Shown: piece by piece, positions 41,886-50,709 of the stretch
How positions within the stretch are numbered: the stretch's first letter is position 1
How the letters are laid out: every line of letters begins with the position of its first letter
Assembly (NCBI GenBank): GCA_963839365.1
Contig: CAWIUT010000001.1
Coordinates: 1,116,001 to 1,180,000 of the forward strand
DNA length: 64,000 nt
From: DASSKA01 sp963839365
Lineage (GTDB): Bacteria > Actinomycetota > Actinomycetes > Propionibacteriales > Nocardioidaceae
Reading direction: 5' to 3'
The notes under the pieces: generated by a model
Database searches by the model: none
What the model saw: the letters and a program-made list of their open reading frames with translations, nothing else
Told to the model about the DNA's origin: nothing
Translations under genes and position numbers: made by a program

Positions 41886-41938
41886 CCCCTTACCGGTCCC
41901 GTCAACAGGGCTCTCGGAGGGGGCCCTTGGTGGGCGCC

Positions 41939-42226
41939 CTAGCGGGCGAGGGCGTCGATCCTCCGAGCGAGGGCCAGGTCGTTCTCGGTCAGCCCGCCGG
42001 CGGAGTGCGTGGACAGCCGGAACGTCACCGTGGTCCACCGGATGTCGATGTCCGGGTGATGGTTCATCTCCTCGGCCGCCTCGGCCACCCGTTGTACCAG
42101 CGCGATCCCGTCCAGGAACGAGGGCGCCTGGACCGACCGGATGATCGTGTCACCGGCCTGGGCCCAGCTGCCGAGGCCCCCGCGCAGCGCGTCCTCGATC
42201 TGTTCCTGGCTGAGCAGCGGTGCCAT
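41939..42226 (-). CDS. pterin-4a-carbinolamine dehydratase
   Basis: A 95-residue member of the PCD/DCoH family. The active-site pattern is MNHHPDIDI near 54-62 with the catalytic His pair, followed by a Trp-Thr stretch and THSAGGLTENDLALARRID. It dehydrates pterin carbinolamine in tetrahydropterin recycling or acts in Mo-cofactor-linked roles. The ATG at 42226 has a good GGGAGGT site. It is 14 bases after sdhB on the same strand. Confidence 0.9.
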   Translation of the reverse strand: MAPLLSQEQIEDALRGGLGSWAQAGDTIIRSVQAPSFLDGIALVQRVAEAAEEMNHHPDIDIRWTTVTFRLSTHSAGGLTENDLALARRIDALAR

Positions 42227-42240
42227 CCGACTTACCTCCC

Positions 42241-43005
42241 TCAGACCTCCTCGCGCTTGCTGCGGCGGAAGATCTTGTCGCCGAGCCAGACCACCGGGTC
42301 GTACTTGCGGTCCACGACCCGTTCCTTCATCGGGATGATGGCGTTGTCGGTGATCTTGATGCCCTCGGGGCACACCTCGGTGCAGCACTTGGTGATGTTG
42401 CACATGCTGATGCCGGCCTGCTCCTGCGCCAGCTTGCGGCGGTCGTTGGTGTCGAGCGGGTGCATGTCCAGCTCGGCGTAGCGCAGGAAGAACCGCGGCC
42501 CCGCGAACGCCGGCTTGTTCTCCTCGTGGTCCCGGATCACGTGGCAGACGTTCTGGCACAAGAAGCACTCGATGCACTTGCGGAACTCCTGACCACGGGC
42601 TACGTCAGGCTGCATCATCCGTCGCTTGCCGTCCGGGTCCGGCGGCGCCGGCGCGAACGCCGGCACCTGCTTGGCCTTCTCGTAGTTGAACGACACGTCG
42701 GTGACCAGGTCGCGGATCACCGGGAAGGTCCGCACCGGCGTGACCGTGATCGTCTCGTCCGCGTCGAAGTCCGAGAGCCGGGTCATGCACATCAACCGGG
42801 GGCGGCCGTTGACCTCGGCGCTGCACGACCCGCACTTGCCGGCCTTGCAGTTCCAGCGCACCGCCAGGTCTCCGGCCTGCGTGGCCTGAAGCCGGTGGAT
42901 GGCGTCGAGGACGACCTCGCCCTCCTCCACCGGCACGGTGTAGTCGCCGAGCGCCCCGCCGGACGCGTCACCGCGCCACACCTTCATCTTCAGGTCGTAC
43001 CCCAT
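42241..43005 (-). CDS. sdhB: succinate dehydrogenase iron-sulfur subunit
   Basis: A 254-residue electron-transfer subunit. The plant-type [2Fe-2S] ligands are Cys53, Cys58, Cys61 and Cys73. The C-terminal ferredoxin-like region has CIECFLCQNVC and CTEVCP clusters for [4Fe-4S] and [3Fe-4S] centres. It corresponds to the Sdh1-type SdhB of mycobacteria. The gene is in one operon with sdhA and the membrane anchor, in the order anchor-A-B. Confidence 0.95.
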   Translation of the reverse strand: MGYDLKMKVWRGDASGGALGDYTVPVEEGEVVLDAIHRLQATQAGDLAVRWNCKAGKCGSCSAEVNGRPRLMCMTRLSDFDADETITVTPVRTFPVIRDLVTDVSFNYEKAKQVPAFAPAPPDPDGKRRMMQPDVARGQEFRKCIECFLCQNVCHVIRDHEENKPAFAGPRFFLRYAELDMHPLDTNDRRKLAQEQAGISMCNITKCCTEVCPEGIKITDNAIIPMKERVVDRKYDPVVWLGDKIFRRSKREEV

Positions 43006-43024
43006 CAGCTCTGCATCCTTCGCA

Positions 43025-44947
43025 TCATTGGTCGAACAGCGTCTTGAGTTCGTCGGGCATCTGCGGCAGCGGCTGCCGTTTCAGGTGCACCCCGTCCGCG
43101 GCGGCGTTCGCGGTCACCACCAGGTTCAGCCCGCCCCACGTGTCGTCGGGGCCGGGGAAGTCGTCGCGGGTGTGCCCGCCGCGGGACTCCTGCCGCTCCA
43201 GCGCGGCCTTGGCGATGCTCTCGGAGACCAGCAGCATGTTGCGCAGGTCGAGGGCCAGGTGCCAGCCGGGGTTGTACTGCCGGTTGCCCTCCACCTCGAG
43301 GTGCCTGGCCCGCTCCTTGAGCTTCTCCAGCTCGACCAGCGACTCCTCGAGCTCGTCGGCCCTGCGGATGATGCCGACCAGCCGCTGCATCACCTCCTGG
43401 AGGTCCTTCTGGACCGTGTAGGGGTTCTCGGTGGCCGTTGCTGGGCCGGCCTCCTCACCGCTGAACGGGGCCAGCGCCCGGTCGGCGGCCCCCCGCACCT
43501 CATGCTCGGAGGGCCGGGGAAGCTGCTCACGGACCTTGTAGGCGTAGTAGGCGGCGGCGTGCCCCGCCCGGCGGCCGAACACCAGCAGGTCACCGAGCGA
43601 GTTGCCACCCAGCCGGTTCGAGCCGTGCATGCCACCGGCGACCTCCCCGGCGGCGTACAGCCCCGGCACCAGGCTCTCCTGGCTGTCCGGATCGACCTCC
43701 ACCCCACCCATCACGTAGTGGCAGGTGGGGCCGACCTCCATCGGCTCCTTGGTGATGTCGACGTCGGCCAGCTCCTTGAACTGGTGGTACATCGACGGCA
43801 GCCGGCGCCGGACGAACTCCTCGCTGCGCCGGGAGCCGATGTCCAAGAACACCCCGCCGTGCGGTGAGCCGCGGCCCGCCTTCACCTCGGAGTTGATGGC
43901 GCGGGCCACCTCGTCGCGGGGCAGCAGCTCGGGCGGGCGTCGGTTGTTCTTCTTGTCCTCGTACCAGCCGTCGGCCTCCTCGACGGTGTCCGCGGTCTCG
44001 GCCTTGAAGTAGTCCGGGATGTAGTCGAACATGAACCGCTTGCCCTCGGAGTTCTTCAAGATCCCGCCGTCGCCGCGCACCGACTCGGTGACCAGGATGC
44101 CGCGCACCGAGGGGGGCCACACCATGCCGGTGGGGTGGAACTGGACGAACTCCATGTTCACCAGCGACGCACCCGCTCGCAGAGCCAGCGCGTGTCCGTC
44201 CCCGGTGTACTCCCAGGAGTTCGAGGTGACCCGGTAGGACTTGCCGATCCCACCGGTGGCGAGCACGACGGCGGGGGTGCTGAACACGATGAACCGGCCG
44301 GTCTCGCGCCAGTAGGCGAAGCAGCCGGCCACCCGGCCGTCCCTCTTGAAGATCTCGGTGACCGTGCACTCCATGAACACGTCGATCCCGAGGGCGACCG
44401 CGTGCTGCTGCAGCGTGCGGATCATCTCCAGGCCGGTGCGGTCACCGACGTGCGCGAGCCGGGCGTAGCGGTGTCCGCCGAAGTCCCGCTGGGAGATCAA
44501 CCCCTCGCCGGTGCGGTCGAACAGCGCTCCCCACTCCTCGAGCTCGAGGACCCGCTCCGGCGCCTCCTGCGCGTGCAGCTGCGCCATCCGCCAGTGGTTG
44601 AGCATCTTCCCGCCGCGCATGGTGTCCCGGAAGTGCACCTGCCAGTTGTCCTCGGGCCACAGGTTGCCCAACGAAGCGGCGATGCCGCCCTCGGCCATAA
44701 CGGTGTGCGCCTTGCCGAGCAGCGACTTGCAGATCACCGCCACCTTGGCGCCCGCGTCGTGGGCGGCGATCGCGGCGCGCAGCCCCGCGCCGCCCGCCCC
44801 GACCACCACCACGTCGTACTCGTGGTGCTCGAAGTCCGACCCGAAGCCGGAGTCGGCGGAGTCGGAGTCCATCCGGTTGCCGGTCATCGGGTGCCGCTCG
44901 CCGGGGCTGGTTCCGGGGCCGGTGCCGGTGTTGTCAGTCTCGCTCAT
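43025..44947 (-). CDS. sdhA: succinate dehydrogenase flavoprotein subunit
   Basis: A 640-residue FAD subunit that oxidises succinate. The FAD-binding motif is VVVVGAGGAGLRAAIAA near 46-62, and His81 in KAHTVMAEGG is the likely covalent FAD attachment point. The active-site region near Arg (HGSNRLGGNSLGDLLVFGRRAG, in outline) is intact. The first about 40 residues are an unusual polar Gly/Ser/Thr-rich lead. The ATG at 44947 overlaps nothing; the anchor gene ends 3 bases upstream. Confidence 0.96.
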   Translation of the reverse strand: MSETDNTGTGPGTSPGERHPMTGNRMDSDSADSGFGSDFEHHEYDVVVVGAGGAGLRAAIAAHDAGAKVAVICKSLLGKAHTVMAEGGIAASLGNLWPEDNWQVHFRDTMRGGKMLNHWRMAQLHAQEAPERVLELEEWGALFDRTGEGLISQRDFGGHRYARLAHVGDRTGLEMIRTLQQHAVALGIDVFMECTVTEIFKRDGRVAGCFAYWRETGRFIVFSTPAVVLATGGIGKSYRVTSNSWEYTGDGHALALRAGASLVNMEFVQFHPTGMVWPPSVRGILVTESVRGDGGILKNSEGKRFMFDYIPDYFKAETADTVEEADGWYEDKKNNRRPPELLPRDEVARAINSEVKAGRGSPHGGVFLDIGSRRSEEFVRRRLPSMYHQFKELADVDITKEPMEVGPTCHYVMGGVEVDPDSQESLVPGLYAAGEVAGGMHGSNRLGGNSLGDLLVFGRRAGHAAAYYAYKVREQLPRPSEHEVRGAADRALAPFSGEEAGPATATENPYTVQKDLQEVMQRLVGIIRRADELEESLVELEKLKERARHLEVEGNRQYNPGWHLALDLRNMLLVSESIAKAALERQESRGGHTRDDFPGPDDTWGGLNLVVTANAAADGVHLKRQPLPQMPDELKTLFDQ

Positions 44948-44950
44948 GTG

Positions 44951-45736
44951 TCAGAAGAACCTCGGGTCGACGATCGTGCCGGATGCCACCAGCCGGACGT
45001 ACAGGTCGGTCAGCGCCACGAACACCAGGGACGCCCAGGCGATCTGGCCGTGGCGGGCGTTCAGCGGGGTCAGGCGGCTCCAGATCCAGTAGCGGACCGG
45101 GTGCTTGGAGAAGTGGTTGATCCGCCCGGCCATGATGTGCCGGCAGGAGTGGCAGGACAGGTTGTACAACCACAGCAGGGCGGCGTTGACGAGCAGCACC
45201 AGGGTGCCCAGCCCCATGTGCCCCCAGTTGCCCTGGTGGTCGCGGAAGGCGATCACCGCGTCGTAGGTGAGGATCGCGTTGAACAGCAGGGTGATCATGA
45301 AGAACCACCGGTGCACGTTCTGCAGGATCAGCGGGAACCGGCTCTCCCCCTTGTACCTCGCCCGGGGCTCGGCGACCGCACAGGCGGGCGGGGAGAGGAA
45401 GAACGACCGGTAGTAGGCCTTCCGGTAGTAGTAGCAGGTGGCCCGCAGCCCGGCCGGGAAGATGATGATGATCAGCGCCGGGGTGATCGGCGCGATGCTC
45501 GGGAACCAGCCCCAGCCGCTGTTCGCGACGCAGTTGCCGGTCAGGCACGGGGAGTACATCGGGGAGATGTAGGGCTCCCAGTAGTAGTCGCGGTTGATGA
45601 AGACCGCGTAGACCAGGTAGACGCCGACGACGGTCAGGGTCGCGGCGTACGCCGTCGGCACGAGCCACCAGGCGTCCCGCCGAAGGGTCTTGGGTTGGAT
45701 CTGTGCGCGACGGGGACTTCTCACGCCTGCCGACAA
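44951..45736 (-). CDS. succinate dehydrogenase (Sdh1 type) membrane anchor
   Basis: A 261-residue membrane protein with about six hydrophobic segments, corresponding to the single long anchor of mycobacterial Sdh1 (Rv0249c-like). His-rich loops such as NVHRWFF and SCHSCRHIM suit haem or quinone sites. A TTG at 45736 is chosen because GAGGAAAGGA lies six bases upstream; the frame extends further but would run into the preceding gene. A CHSC motif near the middle may bind an additional centre (inference). Confidence 0.88.
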   Translation of the reverse strand: MSAGVRSPRRAQIQPKTLRRDAWWLVPTAYAATLTVVGVYLVYAVFINRDYYWEPYISPMYSPCLTGNCVANSGWGWFPSIAPITPALIIIIFPAGLRATCYYYRKAYYRSFFLSPPACAVAEPRARYKGESRFPLILQNVHRWFFMITLLFNAILTYDAVIAFRDHQGNWGHMGLGTLVLLVNAALLWLYNLSCHSCRHIMAGRINHFSKHPVRYWIWSRLTPLNARHGQIAWASLVFVALTDLYVRLVASGTIVDPRFF

Positions 45737-45750
45737 GTGCTGTCCTTTCC

Positions 45751-46026
45751 TCAGAGCGCGTGCTGGGCCTCGGACTGCGCGTCCAGCCACATGCTCTCGT
45801 CATACGGGTCGTCCGGGATCTCCAGCAGGTCCTCGGACCGGACTCCGGGACGGTGGCCCGGGGCGGGCTCCCCGAGCTCCTCGAGGTCGGCGTTCAGCCG
45901 GTCCACGTCGGAGGTGAGCCGGCGCACGCCGAGTGTGTCGCCGTACTGCTCACGCACCTCGAGAACCGCTGCGGCCAGCGACGTCAGCGCGTCGCGTGCC
46001 GCCTCGACCGCGTCCTGAGAAGCCAT
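45751..46026 (-). CDS. small conserved protein encoded before the Sdh1 operon
   Basis: A 91-residue acidic helical protein (ALTSLAAAVLEVREQYGDTLGVRRL, then LTSDVDRLNADLEELGEP). It has the position and size of mycobacterial Rv0250c, which also precedes the Sdh1 genes. Fourteen bases separate it from the anchor gene, so it is probably co-transcribed. Its ATG at 46026 follows GGAGGT. Function is unknown; assembly or regulation of Sdh1 is a guess. Confidence 0.75.
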   Translation of the reverse strand: MASQDAVEAARDALTSLAAAVLEVREQYGDTLGVRRLTSDVDRLNADLEELGEPAPGHRPGVRSEDLLEIPDDPYDESMWLDAQSEAQHAL

Positions 46027-46114
46027 CACGACCTCCGTGGCTCGAACATCCTGCGGTCTGAGTGTCGCAGTGAATCGGGCATTTGGGGAAGGGGTGGAGC
46101 CACAAAAGCACCGG

Positions 46115-46903
46115 TCAGAGGCCGAAAATGCGCTCCAGGACCCGGGCCACGCCGTCCTCGTCGTTGCTCGGTGCCACCGCGTCGGCGAGCCGGCGCACCG
46201 ACGGGTGCGCGTCCGCCATCGCGTACGACGCGCCGGCCCAGGCGAGCATCGGCAGGTCGTTGGGCATGTCCCCGAACGCCACCACCTCCTCGGCGGGCAC
46301 CCCCCGGTCGGCGCACAGCTGCTCCAGGGTGCTGGCCTTGGTGACCCCCGCCCCGCTCATCTCGACCAGCGCGCCCGTCGAGGACCAGGTGGTGGTGACC
46401 AGGTGGCCGACCCGGTCCTCGACCTCGGCCCAGAACGCCTCCGGGTCCCGGTCCTCGTGCCGGGCGAGCAGCTTGACCACCACGTCGCTCATCAGCTCGT
46501 GCAGCGGGGCCACATGCAGGTCCGCGGGCACCGGCCCGCGAGAGAAGAACCCGGGCTCCCGGCCGTACCCGTCCGTGCGCTCGACCGCGAAGGACACCCC
46601 GGGCAGGGTGTCCCGCAGCAGCGCCCCGACCTCCAGGCCGGTCCGGGCGGGGATGGTGCGGGCCCGCGCCACCTCGCGGGCGGGTACGTCGTACACGACC
46701 CCTCCGTTGGAGCAGATCGCCATCCCGTGCCCACCGACGTGCTCCCACAGCGCGTCCATCCAGCGCACCGGCCTGCCGGTCACGAACACGACGGTGACCC
46801 CCTGGTCCTCCAGCGCGGTCAGCACCCGCCGGGTGCGCTCGGTGACCGTCCCGTCACTGTGCAGCAGGGTCCCGTCGAGGTCGGTGGCCACCAGCTTCGG
46901 CAT
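46115..46903 (-). CDS. Cof-type HAD-IIB hydrolase
   Basis: A 262-residue haloacid-dehalogenase-like phosphatase. Motif I is VATDLDGTLL (nucleophile Asp8), motif II VFVTGR and motif IV GDMPNDLPML. The Cof-type cap lies at about 85-180. Substrates are usually sugar phosphates or nucleotides. It is 11 bases downstream of a paralogous gene, forming a tandem pair after serS. Confidence 0.88.
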   Translation of the reverse strand: MPKLVATDLDGTLLHSDGTVTERTRRVLTALEDQGVTVVFVTGRPVRWMDALWEHVGGHGMAICSNGGVVYDVPAREVARARTIPARTGLEVGALLRDTLPGVSFAVERTDGYGREPGFFSRGPVPADLHVAPLHELMSDVVVKLLARHEDRDPEAFWAEVEDRVGHLVTTTWSSTGALVEMSGAGVTKASTLEQLCADRGVPAEEVVAFGDMPNDLPMLAWAGASYAMADAHPSVRRLADAVAPSNDEDGVARVLERIFGL

Positions 46904-46914
46904 CGCGACCTTCC

Positions 46915-47760
46915 TCAGAACCACCGGGCCAGCTCGACCGCCACCCCGTCCTCGTGGACCGGGGCGGTGACCGCGTCCGCGGCCCGCTTCACCTCGTCGG
47001 GGGCCTGGCCCATGGCCACGCCGCGGCCGGCCCAGCGCAGCATGTCGATGTCGTTGCGGCCGTCGCCGATGGCCAGCACGTCGGCCCGGTCCACCCCGAG
47101 CCGGTCGGCCACCGCGGCCAGCCCGCTGGCCTTGGTGACCCCCTCCGGCGCGAGGTCCAGCCAGGCGGTCCAGCCGATGAAGTAGTTGGTGCCGCGCAGC
47201 CCGAGCTTGTCGGCCAGGTGGACGAAGTCCTCCGAGGTGGACTCGGGATCACGGATGATCACACGGCTGACCTCGGAGGCCACCATCTCCTCGACCGGGG
47301 TCAGGATCATCTCGCCGTCGAGCTCGCCCTCGGGGAAGTGCCGGTTCACCCGGTAGCCGACACCGTGCTCCTCCACGGCGACCGCCGCCTCGGGCACGTG
47401 CTCCAGCACCGCCCGCACCGCGTCCCGGGCGTCGAAGGTGACCTCGTCGATGACGTTCATCGGCGGGTAGGAGAACGTGACCGCCCCGTTCGAGGCGATC
47501 ACCAGCACCTGCTCCCCGGACCGGCGTGGGATCTCCAGGTGGTCGAGCACCCAGCCCATGGACAGCGGCGCCCGGCCGCTGGCGAGCACGATGTGCGCGC
47601 CGGAGTCCACGACCCGCTCGACCGCCGACCGCACCGCCGGGGTGACCTCGTTGGTGCTGAAGCCGTTCTCCAGGTCGGGAACGAACAGGGTGCCGTCGAT
47701 GTCGAGCGCCACGAGCTTGGGTCGCCAGCCCTCCCCCCAGGCGTCTCCGGGCTCAGCCAC
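46915..47760 (-). CDS. HAD-IIB hydrolase, paralogue of the next gene
   Basis: A 281-residue Cof-type phosphatase. The nucleophile motif is VALDIDGTLF, motif II is IVLASGR and motif IV GDGRNDIDMLRWAG. Its GTG start at 47760 overlaps the serS stop by 8 bases, so the three genes serS-HAD-HAD are coupled. The two phosphatases are about one third identical by eye at the motifs and may have different substrates. Confidence 0.88.
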   Translation of the reverse strand: MAEPGDAWGEGWRPKLVALDIDGTLFVPDLENGFSTNEVTPAVRSAVERVVDSGAHIVLASGRAPLSMGWVLDHLEIPRRSGEQVLVIASNGAVTFSYPPMNVIDEVTFDARDAVRAVLEHVPEAAVAVEEHGVGYRVNRHFPEGELDGEMILTPVEEMVASEVSRVIIRDPESTSEDFVHLADKLGLRGTNYFIGWTAWLDLAPEGVTKASGLAAVADRLGVDRADVLAIGDGRNDIDMLRWAGRGVAMGQAPDEVKRAADAVTAPVHEDGVAVELARWF

Positions 47761-49021
47761 CGAGCGGCTCCAGCACCTCGCGGCCCTGCAGGTAGGGACG
47801 CAGCGCCCTCGGCACGACCACGGACCCGTCGGCCTGCTGGTGGGTCTCCAGGATCGCCACGATGGTGCGCGGCATCGCGCACAGCGTGCCGTTCAAGGTG
47901 GCGAGGTGGCGCAGCCCGTCGGCGAACCGGCCCCGCACGTCGAGCCGGCGGGTCTGGAAGTCGGTGCAGTTCGAGGTCGAGGTCAGCTCGCGGTACTTGC
48001 CCTGGGTGGGGATCCAGGCCTCGCAGTCGAACTTCCGCTGCGCGGACAGGCCGAGATCTCCGGCGGCCACGTCGATCACCCGGTAGGCGAGCTCCAGCTT
48101 GTCGAGGAACTCCTTCTCCCAGGCGAGCAGCCGCCGGTGCTCGTCGTACGACTCCTCGGGGGTGGTGTAGGAGAACATCTCCACCTTGTCGAACCAGTGC
48201 ACCCGGATGATGCCCCGGGTGTCCTTGCCGTAGGAGCCCGCCTCCTTGCGGTAGCAGGGGCTGAACGCGGCGTAGCGCCGCGGCAGGGTCTCGGCGTCGA
48301 GCACCTCGTCGGAGTGGTACGCCGCCATCGCCACCTCGGACGTGCCGACGAGGTACATGTCGTCGCCCTCGATGCGGTACACGTCGTCCTCGGCCTGGCC
48401 GAGGAACCCGGTGCCGTCCATCGCTCGCGGCTTGACCAGCGCCGGCGGGATCACCGGGGTGAAGCCGGCCGACCGGGCCTGGTCCATGGCCAGGTTCACC
48501 AGCGCCAGCTCGAGGTCCGCACCCGCCCCGGTGAGGTAGTAGAAGCGCGCGCCGGAGACCTTGGCGCCGCGGTCCACGTCGATGGCGCCGAGCAGCCGGC
48601 CGAGCTCAACGTGGTCGCGGGGCTCGAAGTCGAACTGGCGGGGGGTGCCGACCTCCTCCAGGACCACGAAGTCGTCCTCACCGCCGGCAGGGGCCTCCTC
48701 GGCCGCGACGTTCGGGATCGCCTTCAGCGCCTCCCGGTAGGCCTCCTCGGCCGTGGCCTGGGTGGCCTCGGCCTTCTTCACCTCGCTCGCCAGCGACCGC
48801 GCCCTGTCGAGGAGGGCCTGCTTGCCCGCCCCCTTCTCGGCGGCGATCTGCTTGCCGATCTGCTTCTGCTCCGACCGCAGCCGCTCGAACTCGACGATCG
48901 CGGACCGGCGCTCCTCGTCGGCGACGAGGGCGCGGTCGACGACGTCGGTCGGCAGGCCACGCTTGGTCTGGCCCTCCCGGACCCGGTCGGGGTGCTCACG
49001 GAGCAGTCGAGGATCGATCAC
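47753..49021 (-). CDS. serS: seryl-tRNA synthetase
   Basis: A 422-residue class II synthetase. The N-terminal about 105 residues form the long coiled-coil arm that contacts the long variable arm of tRNA-Ser. Motif 2 (FSPCYRKEAGSYGKDTRGIIRVH in outline) and motif 3 (LNGTLCAMPRTIVAILE in outline) are intact. The GTG at 49021 begins VIDPRLLREHPD, as in other actinobacterial SerRS; the open frame upstream is not conserved. Confidence 0.96.
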   Translation of the reverse strand: MIDPRLLREHPDRVREGQTKRGLPTDVVDRALVADEERRSAIVEFERLRSEQKQIGKQIAAEKGAGKQALLDRARSLASEVKKAEATQATAEEAYREALKAIPNVAAEEAPAGGEDDFVVLEEVGTPRQFDFEPRDHVELGRLLGAIDVDRGAKVSGARFYYLTGAGADLELALVNLAMDQARSAGFTPVIPPALVKPRAMDGTGFLGQAEDDVYRIEGDDMYLVGTSEVAMAAYHSDEVLDAETLPRRYAAFSPCYRKEAGSYGKDTRGIIRVHWFDKVEMFSYTTPEESYDEHRRLLAWEKEFLDKLELAYRVIDVAAGDLGLSAQRKFDCEAWIPTQGKYRELTSTSNCTDFQTRRLDVRGRFADGLRHLATLNGTLCAMPRTIVAILETHQQADGSVVVPRALRPYLQGREVLEPLGG

Positions 49022-49097
49022 CCGACCACGATATCGGCCCGGCCAGATGGGCATACTTTGATAGCCCCGCCCCGTCCACCCACACCCCTGGAGCCCC

Positions 49098-50690
49098 GTG
49101 CCGACCAGTCCCCGTGTCCGTCAACGGCTGCTGCTCGGCGCCGTCGCCTGTGCCCTCGTGGTGGTCGCCCTGGCGCTGCTGGTGAGGCTCGACCTGCGTC
49201 CGCTGAGCCAGTGGGACCGGAGCCTGGGCACCTGGCCGGAGAGCTGGACCTACGACCACCCGGCTGGCCAGCGCTTCTGGTCGACTCTTGCGATGCTGTT
49301 CACCACGTTGCCGTGGGTGATCTACATCGCGGTGGCGGCCGGGCTGCTGGCCTGGCGGCGGCACCTCCGCGCGGCGGTGTGGACCGTCGCGGTGTGGGTG
49401 GTGGCCGCGGGCTGCGACGAGCTGGTCAAGCTGCTGATGGCGAGGGCCCGACCGAAGTGGCAGCACCCGGTGGAGACGTTGCACACCTTCTCCTTCCCGT
49501 CCGGGCACGCCACCTACATCGCCGCCGGGATGGGCGTGGCCACCGTGCTCACCGTGATGCTGGTACGTCGACGCGACGTCCGCCGGGTGCTCTACGCGGT
49601 GTGGGGGCTGCTGGTCCTGCTGATCGGTGCGGACCGGATCTTCCTCGGGGTGCACAACGTCTCCGACGTCATCGCCGGCTACGCGCTGGGGCTGTTCTGG
49701 GTGCTGCTCGGCCTGCTGGTGTACTCACCGTTCCCCCGCGTCCGACGGGCCACATCGACGCCCGCTCCGGCCGGCGGATCGGCGCCCGGCACCCGCAGGC
49801 TGGCCGTGGTGCTCAACCCCATCAAGGTCGACGACGCGGACGCCTTCCGGGCGCTCGTCGAGCGAGAGGCGCAGCGCTCGGGCTGGGGTGTTCCGACCTG
49901 GCACACCACGACGGTGGAGGACCCCGGCCGGTCGATGGCCGAGCAGGCCGCCGTCGACGGCGCGGAGCTGGTGCTCGTCTGCGGCGGGGACGGCACCGTG
50001 CGCACGGTGTGCGCCGAGCTCGCCGGCACCGGCATCCCGGTCGGGATCGTGCCCGCCGGCACCGGCAACCTGCTCGCCCGCAACCTCGGCGTGCCGCTGC
50101 AGTGGTCGGCCGCCGTCGACGTGGCCCTCGACGGCCAGGACCGGGCCATCGACCTGGTGGAGGTCTCCGGCGACGGGATCTGTGACGACGAGCACTTCAT
50201 GGTGATGGCCGGAATGGGCTTCGACGCGCTGATCATGTCGCTGACCAACGAGCAGACCAAGGCGCGGATCGGCTGGCTGGCGTATGTGATGTCTGCCACA
50301 CGCCACCTGATGTTCCCCGCCATCCGGGTCGAGGTGAGCGTCGACGGCGGCGAGTACGAGCGGCACCGGGCCCGCACCGTGGTGGTCGGCAACGTCGGCT
50401 ACCTGCAGGCCGGCATCCCGCTGCTGCCGGACGCCGCGATCGACGACGGGGTGCTCGACGTGGTGCTGCTGTCTCCGCGCCGGTTCCTGTCCTGGCTGCC
50501 GGTGGCCCTGCGGGTGCTGTCCCGCAACCGGCGCACCGATGCAGCACTGAACCGGATGACCGGCCGCAGCATCAGCATCCGCGCCTCCCACGACGCCCCC
50601 CGCCAGCTCGACGGCGACCCGATCGAGCCCGGCCGGGAGCTGCATGCCCGCTGCGTGCACGGCAAGCTGCTGGTCCGCGTCCCCCGCTGA
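49098..50690 (+). CDS. PAP2 phosphatase - diacylglycerol kinase fusion protein
   Basis: A 530-residue two-domain protein. The N-terminal half has six hydrophobic segments and PAP2 motifs: KLLMARARP near 115-123, SFPSGH near 134-139 and a DRIFLGVHNVSD block with catalytic His near 180. The C-terminal half (about 235-530) is a diacylglycerol/sphingosine kinase-type catalytic domain with GGDGTVRTV near 297. Together these could turn phosphatidate-like lipids over both ways, or act on undecaprenyl or isoprenoid phosphates. The GTG at 49098 follows GGAG. It is divergent from serS. Confidence 0.88.
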   Translation: MPTSPRVRQRLLLGAVACALVVVALALLVRLDLRPLSQWDRSLGTWPESWTYDHPAGQRFWSTLAMLFTTLPWVIYIAVAAGLLAWRRHLRAAVWTVAVWVVAAGCDELVKLLMARARPKWQHPVETLHTFSFPSGHATYIAAGMGVATVLTVMLVRRRDVRRVLYAVWGLLVLLIGADRIFLGVHNVSDVIAGYALGLFWVLLGLLVYSPFPRVRRATSTPAPAGGSAPGTRRLAVVLNPIKVDDADAFRALVEREAQRSGWGVPTWHTTTVEDPGRSMAEQAAVDGAELVLVCGGDGTVRTVCAELAGTGIPVGIVPAGTGNLLARNLGVPLQWSAAVDVALDGQDRAIDLVEVSGDGICDDEHFMVMAGMGFDALIMSLTNEQTKARIGWLAYVMSATRHLMFPAIRVEVSVDGGEYERHRARTVVVGNVGYLQAGIPLLPDAAIDDGVLDVVLLSPRRFLSWLPVALRVLSRNRRTDAALNRMTGRSISIRASHDAPRQLDGDPIEPGRELHARCVHGKLLVRVPR

Positions 50691-50709
50691 CCGGCGTTAC
50701 GGTGGCGGC

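Noticed and set aside
39147..42038. Open frame of 963 codons on the minus strand
   Set aside because: Antisense of mobA-like, DUF6457, quinone reductase and bpa genes, all of which have clear family motifs on the plus strand.
47477..50185. Open frame of 902 codons on the plus strand
   Set aside because: Runs antisense across serS and then out of frame over the PAP2-DAGK gene; no family motif.
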